Source: JANLUX01 sp031409815 (GTDB lineage: Bacteria > Bacteroidota > Bacteroidia > AKYH767-A > OLB10). Taken from it: 13,204 nucleotides of DNA. The DNA lies in assembly GCA_031409815.1 (NCBI GenBank), contig JANNXV010000294.1, forward strand, positions 1-13,204. Reading direction: 5' to 3'. Below are positions 1 to 9,300 of the stretch, one piece after another. Both the position numbers and the translations under genes were made by a program. The notes beneath the pieces were generated by a model. That model had not been told where the DNA came from and did no database searches. It worked only from the letters and a program-made list of their open reading frames with translations. Every line of letters starts with the position of its first letter. Position 1 is the first letter of the stretch.

Positions 1-2285
1 CGAAGAAATGTTCCACCCAATGTAAAATCTTTGTTTACTACATAATCAAATCGTCCACCCATCATGGTTTTTGATTGTATGCTAAACAGCGAATTGCTTT
101 CTAAAGAAATTTGTATAGCACTTCCGCTGGCTAATATTCCCTGATCAATAATTTTTACTCGTCCCAAATTATAATCAACCGTGTATTGAACATTTTCGGT
201 TAGTTGAACACCTCCAGCGGTTACTTTAACAGATCCCACTGGAATGTTGATTGCGTTTAACGGAATATCAGAACCTACCTTGCTTGAATAGCTTCCTTTA
301 ATGCTGAATCTGTTTTTTTCGGGTTGTTGTGCCGCAAGTGTTTTGGTTGAATCATAAAGCGCATCAAATGCAAAATTGTTGGCCAAAGTGGTGTCCACAA
401 ATTTGCTTCGAAGGTAGCGGCCAAATGGTTCTCGCACCGGAAAAATAATCCGGCCATTGGCTGAATTAATCGTCACTCCTTCAATAAAATCATATTCGCC
501 ATCAGGACGCGGATCGTTGTTCACGTTTAGTCGATCAAGGTTGAATAAACGATTTAGTTTTATATTGTATACTTTGGTTTCGGATGGTGGAACTGTTAAA
601 AAATTTGTCCGAAGTGCAATTGAATCTGTTAATGTGTAATAAAGTACATCAAGTCTGAAATCTTTTTTATCAACTTGATATCCGCCCAACGCGTAAATAT
701 TTTTCATCATCAAATCCCAGGTTGGAAGCTGAGTAGTGGTGATTTGTCCTTTTAATAATTTTAATGCAAGGGTTTGAGATGGATCAACGCCATCAGTTGT
801 AACCTCTCCCACTTTATAAACTTTGTTACCAATAGTGTACTCATAAGCAACCGCCAAAACCTGATTAGGATTTAGATTTTGGTTTAAGGATATATATCCC
901 AACTGACGATTGAATGTATACTCATTGACATTTAACTTTTTTGCATTCTGGATAACCTCAAAGTCGCGCGAAGCCTTGAAATTCGGATTCAGATTTTGAA
1001 GGAAATTCTGAACATTGGCCTTGTTTCGAAAGTCGTTTTTATAATTAACCGTCAACTCATAATACAAACTATTGCTGCTATCGCTGGGTAATGGGTTATT
1101 GAAAGAGGTTCCATTGTAAATTAACGAAGGCACACTTTTATTGAAAAAATCGTTATCGCCTAAATCTAAAAGTGCAACCACACTTCTATTGTCTTGGGTG
1201 ATGTTACTAACATTGGTTACCCAAACTTCGAGTTTAGTAATATTAATTTGAGAATTAATAAAGGGTAATCCTGCCAAAGCAGCGTCATATTGTTTACCAA
1301 AATATTCAGATAGAAAAAAGTGCTTATTGCTTTCGTACTGGTCGGCTTGCACATCAAAAGGTGTGATGGTAGCACCGCCTTTAACTTCAATCGTAGAATT
1401 TTTTCCCTTCTGTGAAGAATAAACACCTGTAAAAGTTAGTTTTCCAAATTGCAATTGAGTTTTAATACCAAATAAACTTTGGCTTCCTTGTATAAGTGAT
1501 CCGGTTAGTGGAAGTGAAACATTACCTGCTTCAATTTTTTTGATGATTTCGTCCTCCTGACCTGAATACTCCAGCTTTAAAGTGTTTTCAAAATCAAAGC
1601 TGGCTTCGGTGTTATAATTGGTTGTGAGTTTTAATTTCTCACCAATATTTCCAATCACACTCATTTGAATTTTTTCATCAAAAACAAAATTGGTGGTTTT
1701 GCGTTGTCTTTCAGGAAGTGTTGGGTTATCGTAACGGTTTACATTGAGACCAAATATCAATTCGGCTGAACCCTGAGGCCGAATATCAATGGTGTTACCC
1801 CCAAAAATTCTGTTAAAGGCTTCGCCTCCAACATATAACTTCGGGGCAAAACCTTTACGTTGGGTTACACTTTCTTCATTCGAACGCTGTCTGAAATAAT
1901 TTCGGGTCGACTTTTTGTACTCATTATCCACAAACTCATCAAAAGTCATGTAGCTTGGGTTTCGGTAGAAAAGGCTTCCCATTCGCTCATTAATATCATA
2001 TTGCCTTTCTTCCGGATTGTATTCTACATCCGTTTTAATATTGCTTGGGTCGCCCAGATACAAACCATTCGAGCCATCCTGATGTGCATTGTAAGGATCA
2101 GCAAAGCGATCGTTAAATGGATAGTGAAGGGTGCCATTTTTACCGGTGTCAGGTGGCATAAAAGCATCGGTACCAACAACTAATGGTTGATTTTCAAAAT
2201 GATATACGCGTGTGTCGCCCCAAACAAGGCTGAAAACCGAAAGAAATAAACCCGCAGCGAGCGGATATTTGAGAAATGGTTTCAA
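1..2285 (-). CDS. sprA: SprA, T9SS outer-membrane translocon, N-terminal third (runs off left edge)
   Basis: SprA (Sov in Porphyromonas) is the giant outer-membrane beta-barrel through which type IX secretion substrates reach the cell surface. The frame is open from about 2351 to base 1, giving 761 codons of a protein that is usually about 2,300-2,500 residues, so the 3' two thirds are outside the window. Family motifs read directly include LGDPSN, YRNPSYMTFDEF (about residues 107-118), NPTLPERQR (187-195), FVFDEKIQM soon after, and DGEYDFIEG (595-603). There is no ATG between the upstream in-frame stop (2354-2352) and the conserved region. TTG at 2285 is preferred because it is followed at once by a good signal peptide: K at 2 and 6, a hydrophobic core AAGLFLSVFSLVW, and cleavage near residue 23. 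The TTG choice is inference; the gene identity is secure. It follows ruvA by 116 bases on the same strand, an arrangement I recall from other Bacteroidota such as Flavobacterium johnsoniae. Confidence 0.95.
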   Translation of the reverse strand, partial: MKPFLKYPLAAGLFLSVFSLVWGDTRVYHFENQPLVVGTDAFMPPDTGKNGTLHYPFNDRFADPYNAHQDGSNGLYLGDPSNIKTDVEYNPEERQYDINERMGSLFYRNPSYMTFDEFVDNEYKKSTRNYFRQRSNEESVTQRKGFAPKLYVGGEAFNRIFGGNTIDIRPQGSAELIFGLNVNRYDNPTLPERQRKTTNFVFDEKIQMSVIGNIGEKLKLTTNYNTEASFDFENTLKLEYSGQEDEIIKKIEAGNVSLPLTGSLIQGSQSLFGIKTQLQFGKLTFTGVYSSQKGKNSTIEVKGGATITPFDVQADQYESNKHFFLSEYFGKQYDAALAGLPFINSQINITKLEVWVTNVSNITQDNRSVVALLDLGDNDFFNKSVPSLIYNGTSFNNPLPSDSSNSLYYELTVNYKNDFRNKANVQNFLQNLNPNFKASRDFEVIQNAKKLNVNEYTFNRQLGYISLNQNLNPNQVLAVAYEYTIGNKVYKVGEVTTDGVDPSQTLALKLLKGQITTTQLPTWDLMMKNIYALGGYQVDKKDFRLDVLYYTLTDSIALRTNFLTVPPSETKVYNIKLNRLFNLDRLNVNNDPRPDGEYDFIEGVTINSANGRIIFPVREPFGRYLRSKFVDTTLANNFAFDALYDSTKTLAAQQPEKNRFSIKGSYSSKVGSDIPLNAINIPVGSVKVTAGGVQLTENVQYTVDYNLGRVKIIDQGILASGSAIQISLESNSLFSIQSKTMMGGRFDYVVNKDFTLGGTFL

Positions 2286-2401
2286 AGCGAATACTGTGGG
2301 TATATTACTTAATTTGTTTTTGGGTCGCCTAAAATAGAATAAATTAATCGTTTATAGACGCCCATTATCAGGGGCGGTTTTATACTGATTTACTAATAAA
2401 C

Positions 2402-2986
2402 TCAAAGCAATGCAAGGGCAGCCTTAATCCATTCTTCAACGGAAGAAACGGTATTTTGGTTGCGAGATGCTTGCTCTAATGCTTTGCCGGCAGTATTGCG
2501 CGCAAAGCCGAGGGTTAATAAAGCACTTAACGCTTCTTCTCGCGTTGTATTGTGTGAAGCAAAATCAGATTTTTCAACCAACTCCACTTTATGCATTTTA
2601 TCTTTTAGGTCAATTATAATTCGTTGGGCGGTTTTATTGCCGATGCCTTTTACTTTTTGCAAGGCAATCACATCACCCGAACTTATTTTGTGTTTGAGTT
2701 CTACGGGGTTCATCGAACTCAGAATCATGCGTGCTGTGGAAGCGCCCACTCCCGAAACGCCAATCAACTGGCGGAACATGGCACGTTCATCTTCATCGGC
2801 AAAGCCAAATAATTCCTGTGCATCCTCGCGAACAATGAGGTGCGTAAAAACTTTTGCCGCCTGTTTACCTTTTAAATGAGAGAATGTGTTGAGTGATATA
2901 TGAACTGTGTAGCCCACACCATTGCAATCCACAACTGCGTTGGTTGGAGAAATATCAGCAAGCTTGCCGTTTAAGTATTCGTACAT
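2402..2986 (-). CDS. ruvA: Holliday junction branch-migration protein RuvA
   Basis: RuvA binds four-way DNA junctions as a tetramer and loads the RuvB motor for branch migration during recombinational repair; it is cytoplasmic. The 194-residue length is normal for the family. An N-terminal OB-fold covers about residues 1-62 and includes the VREDAQELFGF segment, where E54/D55 match the acidic pin residues of the family. Two helix-hairpin-helix motifs follow: LIGVSGVGASTARMIL (about 74-89) and VKGIGNKTAQRIIIDLK (about 112-128). After a short flexible linker, domain III (about 148-194), the RuvB-contacting part, begins near REEALSALLTLGF. ATG at 2986 fits the conserved N-terminus (MYEYLNGKL) and the stop is TGA. 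The gene lies downstream of a strong terminator and upstream of sprA, so it probably has its own promoter in 2987-3105, but I could not find a convincing Bacteroidota -33/-7 pair there. Confidence 0.98.
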   Translation of the reverse strand: MYEYLNGKLADISPTNAVVDCNGVGYTVHISLNTFSHLKGKQAAKVFTHLIVREDAQELFGFADEDERAMFRQLIGVSGVGASTARMILSSMNPVELKHKISSGDVIALQKVKGIGNKTAQRIIIDLKDKMHKVELVEKSDFASHNTTREEALSALLTLGFARNTAGKALEQASRNQNTVSSVEEWIKAALALL

Positions 2987-3105
2987 GAATCAGAATTAAG
3001 AGTGCGAAACTCGTAAATTAAACTCATTTTTATGAAAGTAAAAGGAATGGATAATGGAAATCTTTATACAATGGAAATTAATCAGCGTGTTAAAAAAGTT
3101 GCGAC

Positions 3106-3137
3106 AAAAAAAAAGGCCCCGTTCTCACGGAGCCTTT
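3106..3137 (-). terminator. Intrinsic (Rho-independent) terminator after the PorE-like gene
   Basis: Read on the minus strand, AAAGGCTCCG (3137-3128) pairs with CGGGGCCTTT (3121-3112) as a 10-bp stem with a single T-G wobble. The 6-base loop is TGAGAA, and six further T residues (3111-3106) follow the stem. It starts 24 bases past the stop codon of the 721-residue protein. No T-run follows in the plus direction, so it acts on minus-strand transcription only. It separates the adhesin/PorP/PorE unit from ruvA-sprA. Confidence 0.93.
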
Positions 3138-3161
3138 AATCACAAAGAGAAAAGCCAAAAT

Positions 3162-5327
3162 TTAATTTTTTAAGAGCTCAATTACTTTTATTTCTGTTCT
3201 ACGATTTAATTGGTGGTCTTCTTCGGTACAAGGCACTCCATCGCCACAGTTATTTACCAGCACTGATTCACCTGTCCATTCAAACCTGCCAATTTGTTTT
3301 GATGGTATTCCATGACTCATTAAATACTTCTTTGCTGATTTAGATCTTCGTTCAGAAAGTTTTTCGTTGTATGATTTGTCAGCTCGTGAGTCGGTACTTG
3401 AAGTTAAGCTGATTTTTACTTCAGGATGCTCTTGCAGCAATCTAACAATTTCGCTCATCGTGTTTTCGGCATCAGATCTGATATTAGATTTATCCAAATC
3501 AAAATAGATGATTTTATACCAGTTTTCATAAGGGAAAATATTATCCGCTGCTTTTAATTCAACTACTACGTTTTTATCTGATAAGGCGTCTTTAGGCACA
3601 CCATCAAGCATAATAACTCTTGAACGGTAACCCCGTTTTGAAACCATAAACTGCTCATCCTTATCTGCCGCCAATGGTTGTTTGTAACTACCGGCATCAT
3701 TGGTGCTACCTACATTAACATCATTTAATTCATCCTTTATTTCAGCTGCCACGATAGGCATTTTGGTGTCAGCATCAATTACTGTTATAGTAATTCCAAA
3801 AGCAAAACTTTTTTCGCCCAGTTCAATTCTCACAAAGGGATCGATGGGTGATGCATAGGAGGTGGTTACTGAAACGGTACTATCACCTAATCCTTCCGCT
3901 TCGCCTTTAATGTTGTATGTTTTTTCGAAATCAGCAGCAAAATCAAATCGTCCGTTTTCTTCGGTATTAAATCTAATGTTCTGGTCTTCATTGTTAAAAT
4001 CAACATGCGCATTTTTAACAGGCAGTCCGGTTTCACGATTTACCACAATACCTTTTATACGAATTGTTTTTTTCTTGAATGAATAGAGGTCGTCATCAAA
4101 CCCTTTGTTTTCGCGATTTGAACTCAAGTAGCCAACTTTGTTTTTTGCATCGTACACCATTCCAAAATCATCTTCGTTGGTGTTTAATGGGTAACCCACA
4201 TTTACAGGTGGCATATGTTTTCCATTAAAATCGCGGGTGTAGAAAATATCAAGACCACCAATACCCGGATGACCATCAGAAGAAAAATAAAGTGTACCAT
4301 CGTCCTTCAAGTTTGGAAATACTTCATTGCCTATTCCATTGATAGTATCGCCTAAGTTAACCGGTTTACTCCAGGTCGTTCCTTCGCGTGTACACATCCA
4401 TAAATCCATTCCACCTTTGGTGCCAGGCATATCAGATGAGAAATAAAGCGTTTTGCCATCACGACTAAGTGCAGGGTGAGCACAACTGTATTCATCACTG
4501 TTATAATCAAATGGAGTTAATTTGCCCCAATCTTCACCACCTGCATTTTTAGCACTCATGATTTTTAACTTAACAACTTTGTTGTTGCTTTTGTGAACCT
4601 TTCCGTTCTCAATATTGTTTCTTGTTATAAATATTTCGTCACCCGCTTTATTAAAACAAACCGGTCCATCATTATATTTTGTTTGCAAATTATTTGCAAA
4701 AGTTTCCGGTTCACGAAACTTGTTTTCAGTTCCACGGCTGTAATACAAAGCAAGAAACGGTTCGTTGGTCCATCCGTGCGTTCTGTTTATCAGTTGAGTT
4801 TGTTCGCGTGATGACGCAAATACAATTCCATCATTATGCAATGCGGCTCCAAAATCGGCATTTTTTGAGTTGATTTCTAACTTATTTAATGCGTAATTAT
4901 TACTGTCGGTAAAAAAACTTTCGTACATATCAATTGCACGGCTAAAAGCCTGACCTCTTCCATCCGATTTATTTTCGATTGCAAAATTTTCCATCCATAT
5001 TCGAGCCTGAGCATACTTACCGCTATTCATTAACGATTGTCCGTAATAAAATTTATAGATAGGATCGCATTTAGGCATTTTAACAGCAACACTATACCAA
5101 TATTCGGCACGCTCGCGATTGTTTGTTTTGCGGTAACAATCAGCCAACCTAAAAACAGCATCCTGAATGGTACTATCTTTTTGTAAAGCTTTTACATAAT
5201 AAGGAATAGCATCACTATAAGCCATTTGTTTATAGTAGTAATCACCCTTTCTCACTTTTGCTTTTTGAGCATATCCCGACCCTGCTAAAAACAAGCAAAG
5301 TGCAATTAGAATATATTTAGTTTTCAT
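3162..5327 (-). CDS. PorE-like TPR / beta-propeller / CRD / OmpA periplasmic anchor protein
   Basis: The 721-residue protein has the PorE domain order. A signal peptide covers residues 1-20 (cleavage SGYA|Q, no lipobox cysteine). TPR-type helices follow at about 24-120, including AYSDAIPYYVKALQKD. PD40/WD40-like propeller blades span about 160-418, shown by repeated LYFSSD, GGMDLW, GGLDIF and GYLSSN motifs. A carboxypeptidase-regulatory-like domain lies at about 424-500 and a second Ig/CRD-like segment at about 512-592. An OmpA C-terminal domain occupies about 604-721. Within OmpA, D646 (SSTD) and R661 (LSERR) fall at the spacing of the Asp and Arg that bind diaminopimelate in OmpA family proteins, so peptidoglycan binding is expected. 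In Porphyromonas, PorE links the T9SS to the cell wall. This copy follows a PorP/SprF gene by 21 bases and ends the operon, so it may be a paralogue dedicated to this adhesin rather than the core PorE; the sequence alone cannot decide. Confidence 0.9.
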   Translation of the reverse strand: MKTKYILIALCLFLAGSGYAQKAKVRKGDYYYKQMAYSDAIPYYVKALQKDSTIQDAVFRLADCYRKTNNRERAEYWYSVAVKMPKCDPIYKFYYGQSLMNSGKYAQARIWMENFAIENKSDGRGQAFSRAIDMYESFFTDSNNYALNKLEINSKNADFGAALHNDGIVFASSREQTQLINRTHGWTNEPFLALYYSRGTENKFREPETFANNLQTKYNDGPVCFNKAGDEIFITRNNIENGKVHKSNNKVVKLKIMSAKNAGGEDWGKLTPFDYNSDEYSCAHPALSRDGKTLYFSSDMPGTKGGMDLWMCTREGTTWSKPVNLGDTINGIGNEVFPNLKDDGTLYFSSDGHPGIGGLDIFYTRDFNGKHMPPVNVGYPLNTNEDDFGMVYDAKNKVGYLSSNRENKGFDDDLYSFKKKTIRIKGIVVNRETGLPVKNAHVDFNNEDQNIRFNTEENGRFDFAADFEKTYNIKGEAEGLGDSTVSVTTSYASPIDPFVRIELGEKSFAFGITITVIDADTKMPIVAAEIKDELNDVNVGSTNDAGSYKQPLAADKDEQFMVSKRGYRSRVIMLDGVPKDALSDKNVVVELKAADNIFPYENWYKIIYFDLDKSNIRSDAENTMSEIVRLLQEHPEVKISLTSSTDSRADKSYNEKLSERRSKSAKKYLMSHGIPSKQIGRFEWTGESVLVNNCGDGVPCTEEDHQLNRRTEIKVIELLKN

Positions 5328-5348
5328 GATCTTAATTTTATTTACTGA

Positions 5349-6302
5349 TTAGAAATAACGTGGTGTTATGATTTTGTTTTTGCTAAATGAGAAGTCGTAT
5401 CCAAGCGTAATTTCGTGCGTTCCGGAATTGTATTTCTGCAAGTTGGTAGTAGTATAATCATAAGAGTATCCTATACGTAATTGTTTTGTTGCCTGAAATG
5501 AAGTAATTGCTGCCCATGAATCTTTGGTTCGATAACTTACTCCAACCCAAAATACCTCATTAAACAAAGTGTGAATACCAATATCGGCTTCGAGCGGAGC
5601 ACCGCTTACAGCTTTTAACATAAATGTTGGCTTCAGTTTAATTCCCTCTGTGAGATTATAAACATAACCTCCCATTAAGTAGTAATGCCAGTAAGGAATG
5701 TTTATTTCATTGGTAACCATTTTAGAAGAAGTTACATCAATTTTATTCTGCATTAGTCGTGGAATTGACAACCCAACATAAAATGTTTTTGTACTGTAAT
5801 AAGCTCCAAAACCTGCATTTGGTAATGTTAATTGTGGCGTGTTGGCAATAAACGAATTGTCACCATAATCCTGAGTCTTTACATCAAGCAATTGCTCTTG
5901 ATGATTTATTACACCCGCTTGCAGTCCCAACGAAAAAAATCCTTCGTTATGCAACGGAATCCGATAAGCATAATTGGCGTATGCACCAATATCGTGAGTA
6001 ACACCAATAGTTTCGTTGATAAAAGAGATTCCTAAACCAACTTTGTTGTTTCTCAAGGGAGCATGCGCGCTAAAGGTTTCCGTTATAGGTGCTCCTTCCA
6101 TGCCCACCCATTGGTTTCGATATACCGCAGCCAATGATATTGCTTCTCTCGACCCGGCATATGCAGGGTTAATAAACATTTCGTTGAACATGTACTGAGT
6201 GAATTGTGGCTCAAGCTGTGCATGTGCAGTTTGCATGTTTGTTAGTAGAAGTGCTGTAATAAATATCTTACCCAGCACACGTTTGTTTTTATTACTTATC
6301 AT
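5349..6302 (-). CDS. PorP/SprF-family type IX secretion outer-membrane protein
   Basis: This is an outer-membrane beta-barrel of the PorP/SprF family. Members sit next to giant type B T9SS substrates (SprF beside SprB in Flavobacterium) and are needed for their export or surface attachment. Numbering from ATG at 6302 gives 317 residues. Residues 1-28 form a signal peptide (basic start, core IFITALLLTN, cleavage AHA|Q). The family hallmark follows at 33-50: QFTQYMFNEMFINPAYAG. Then come YRNQWVGMEG and alternating aromatic/polar strand segments, with an aromatic C-terminus (TPRYF) typical of barrels. The frame also has a GTG at 6347 that adds 15 hydrophilic residues. I prefer the ATG because it puts the basic residues directly before the hydrophobic core, but the longer form would leave only 12 bases after the upstream stop and cannot be excluded. 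It is co-directional with its neighbours (57 bases after the adhesin gene, 21 before the PorE-like gene), implying co-transcription. Confidence 0.93.
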   Translation of the reverse strand: MISNKNKRVLGKIFITALLLTNMQTAHAQLEPQFTQYMFNEMFINPAYAGSREAISLAAVYRNQWVGMEGAPITETFSAHAPLRNNKVGLGISFINETIGVTHDIGAYANYAYRIPLHNEGFFSLGLQAGVINHQEQLLDVKTQDYGDNSFIANTPQLTLPNAGFGAYYSTKTFYVGLSIPRLMQNKIDVTSSKMVTNEINIPYWHYYLMGGYVYNLTEGIKLKPTFMLKAVSGAPLEADIGIHTLFNEVFWVGVSYRTKDSWAAITSFQATKQLRIGYSYDYTTTNLQKYNSGTHEITLGYDFSFSKNKIITPRYF

Positions 6303-6359
6303 TTTATTATGATGTTTTTTTTCTATTTGTTTTGAATTAACTCTCACTACTTTGATATT

Positions 6360-9300
6360 CTATCTCCTTAATACGAGATAACTGTTAATAGGTTTTGTAT
6401 TATTATTTAAATCCAATATAAAGAAGTAGGTACCGTTCGGTAAATCTCTGCTCATGTATACTCCGCTTACGTTTGAACGGCCATCCCACATGTTGTCATA
6501 ATCTGTCTTTTTGTAAACAAGGTTACCCCAACGGTTGTAGATAAAGAGTATGTTTCCGGGGTAGCGACTAATACCATCAATAACAAAATGATCATTAGTG
6601 CCATCATCATTAGGCGAAAATCCGTTAGGCACATCCAATGTATCACACATTACTGCTACCTGCACACTCGCTGTTGCAGAACATCCATAACCATCACGCA
6701 CGGTAACTGTATAGTTTGTTGTTATGGTTGGCGATGCCATAGGGCTTGAAATATTAGGGTCGCTTAGCCCTTGCTGTGGTGTCCAGGTATAATCATTACC
6801 TCCTCCTGCCTGAAGTTGAACTTTTTCTCCGGGGCAAATAATAAAGTTGTTGCTTATCGATACACCTTCTAATGAGCGCGTGATAATCTCAATCGGCTGA
6901 GAAGTGTAGGTTCCGCAGGGTGCAGTTCCTGTCAATGTATATGTTCCAGCAGCAGGCGTAATAAATGTGTTATTAGTAGCACCATTAATTGGTACTCCAT
7001 TAAAATTCCATTGATATTGAATATTGGGCAGTGATGGCGCTGATAAAGTTGCTGTGTTGCCGACACATATTGTTGCTCCATTTATTGCATTAAATGTCAC
7101 CACTGAAGCATCGTTAATTGTCACTGTCTTTTGGAAGGTACAACCGTTAGCATCTGTAATTGTTACCGAATAAGTTCCTGCATATATATTGGTTAAATTT
7201 TGTGCGCTTGATCCATTACTCCAGTTGAATGAATAAGGTGCTGTTCCCCCTGCAATATTCATTAAAACACTTCCGGCTTGTCCAAGAATACAATTTGAAT
7301 TTGTGGTGTTTGGACTAGCTTGTAAAACATTTGCAGGCTCAGTAATAGTTTTTGTTATCGTTTGTATACAGCCATTTGCATCTGTGATGGTTGCTGTATA
7401 GCTACCACCATTCAAATTTGATAATGAAGTGCTGGTGCTTCCATTGCTCCATTGAATAATGTAACCAGGAGTTCCACCTGTAATATTCAACATGATGGTT
7501 CCGTTGTGTGCTCCGCTACAGGTAACATTATTGGTTGATACTTGAACATTTAATGAAGCAGTTGGTTCATTAATTATTGCTGATGCTGAAGCAGTACATC
7601 CATTATTATCGTTTACAACAACACTATAAGTTCCAGCCGCAACATTTGTTAAATTCTGAGTAGTACTTCCGTTGCTCCACAAATAGCTGTAGCCACCCAT
7701 TCCTCCGGATGTTGTTAAAATTATCACCCCGGAATTAGTACCAAAACATCCAATGTTTTGTGAGGTTACTGTTGCTTGCAGTAATGCAGTAGGCTGCGAC
7801 ACTGAAGCTGAATCAATAGTAGTGCAGCCGTTTGCATCTGTTATAGTAACGATATAGGTACCAGAAACTACGTTGCTAATTGAAGAGCTGGTTTGCCCAT
7901 TGCTCCATTGAAAGCTATAAGGAGCGGTTCCACCATTTAACTGGGTTTGAATGCTGCCTGATGAATTTCCAAAACAAAACACATCGTTAACAATTAATGT
8001 ATTTGTGAGTAAAGAGTTTGGCTGATTAATAGTTGCTGTCAATGTTGTTGAACATTGATGTGCATCAGTTATTGTAAGTGAATAAGTGCCGGCTGAAATA
8101 TTATTTAAATCTTCGGTAATTGCCCCTGAATTCCACTGATAAGTATAGGGCGCTGTGCCTCCATATGTTGTTACGTTAATACTTCCAGATGCATTACCAA
8201 AACATAAAACAGGATTTGAATTAATGGTAGATGTTAAGGTAGCTGATGGCTCTTGTAAAATCCAGGTGCCGCTGGTAGTACAACCATTAATATCTGTGAT
8301 CAAAACAGAATAAGTTCCTGCCACTAATGAATGGATCGAATCCGTTTGAAGCCCATTACTCCATGCGTAACTATAAGGTGCAGTTCCACCATTTGTCGAC
8401 AAACCAATTGCACCTGTTTGCATTCCAAAACATCCTACATTGGTTGTTGAAGAAGCTGCAACCACCAGCGATGCATTTGGTTGATTTACCATAAATGAGT
8501 TGCTGTAAATACAACCATTATTATCAGTTACTGTAACGGTATAAGTACCATTAGTTAGCATTTGAATATCTTCGGTTGTAGCTCCATTGCTCCAATTGAA
8601 ATTGTATCCGGGAGTACCACCTGAAACACTTAAATCAATAGCACCTGTTGCATCGCCATGGCAGTTAATGGTTGAAACGGAATTGGTGACAGCCAGATAA
8701 TTTGAAGGCTGAGTGATTGTTGCATTACCGTTTGTTATACAATTATGAGCATCAGTTATAGTGTAGCTGTAATTTCCTGCAGTTAAATTCTGCACGTTCG
8801 CTGTAGTATTTCCGTTGCTCCATTGATAAACGTATGGCGCTGTTCCACCACTGGTAGAAAGTTGAATGGACCCAATTGAATTACTAAAGCAATCAATATT
8901 TATTTGTTGTGCAATGCTGCTGCTAAGTGTTGTTGGTTCAGAAATAATTACTGTTTGTGCGAAAGGACAATTGTTAGCATCAAGTATCATCACTGAGTAA
9001 CTTCCGGCTGAAAGATTATTCAAGCCAATGGAATTTATACTATTGTTCCATGTCACATTGTAAGGATTAGTTCCTCCGTTAATAGTTGGCACAATACTGC
9101 CAGTGTTATCACCATTGCACATTAAATCATTCGTTGTAAATGAGGCATTCAGCGCAGCAACAGGTCCTGTAATCGCGATCGAGTTATTCCATGCGCAACC
9201 ATTCGCATCAGTTACAGTTACATTGTAAGTTCCGGCAGGAAGATCGTTTACATCTTCCGAAGTGCTTCCGGTATTCCATTGGATAGAATATGGAAATGTC

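Noticed and set aside
1860..2183. 107-codon plus-strand open frame opposite sprA
   Set aside because: It is antisense to conserved SprA motifs (GDPSN, FDEF region), so it is a shadow of the real gene.
2359..2376. Short hairpin (CGCCC/GGGCG, 8-base loop) between ruvA and sprA
   Set aside because: The stem is only 5 bp and no T-run follows it on the transcribed minus strand; the short T-run lies on the plus side, where no gene ends. It does not support a terminator or a riboswitch.
2460..2879. 139-codon plus-strand open frame opposite ruvA
   Set aside because: It lies entirely antisense within a clearly real ruvA and has no recognisable domain; it is a shadow frame.
2987..3105. Promoter for ruvA-sprA
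   Set aside because: One is expected after the terminator, but no TTG/TAnnTTTG pair at proper spacing could be identified by eye, so no site is reported.
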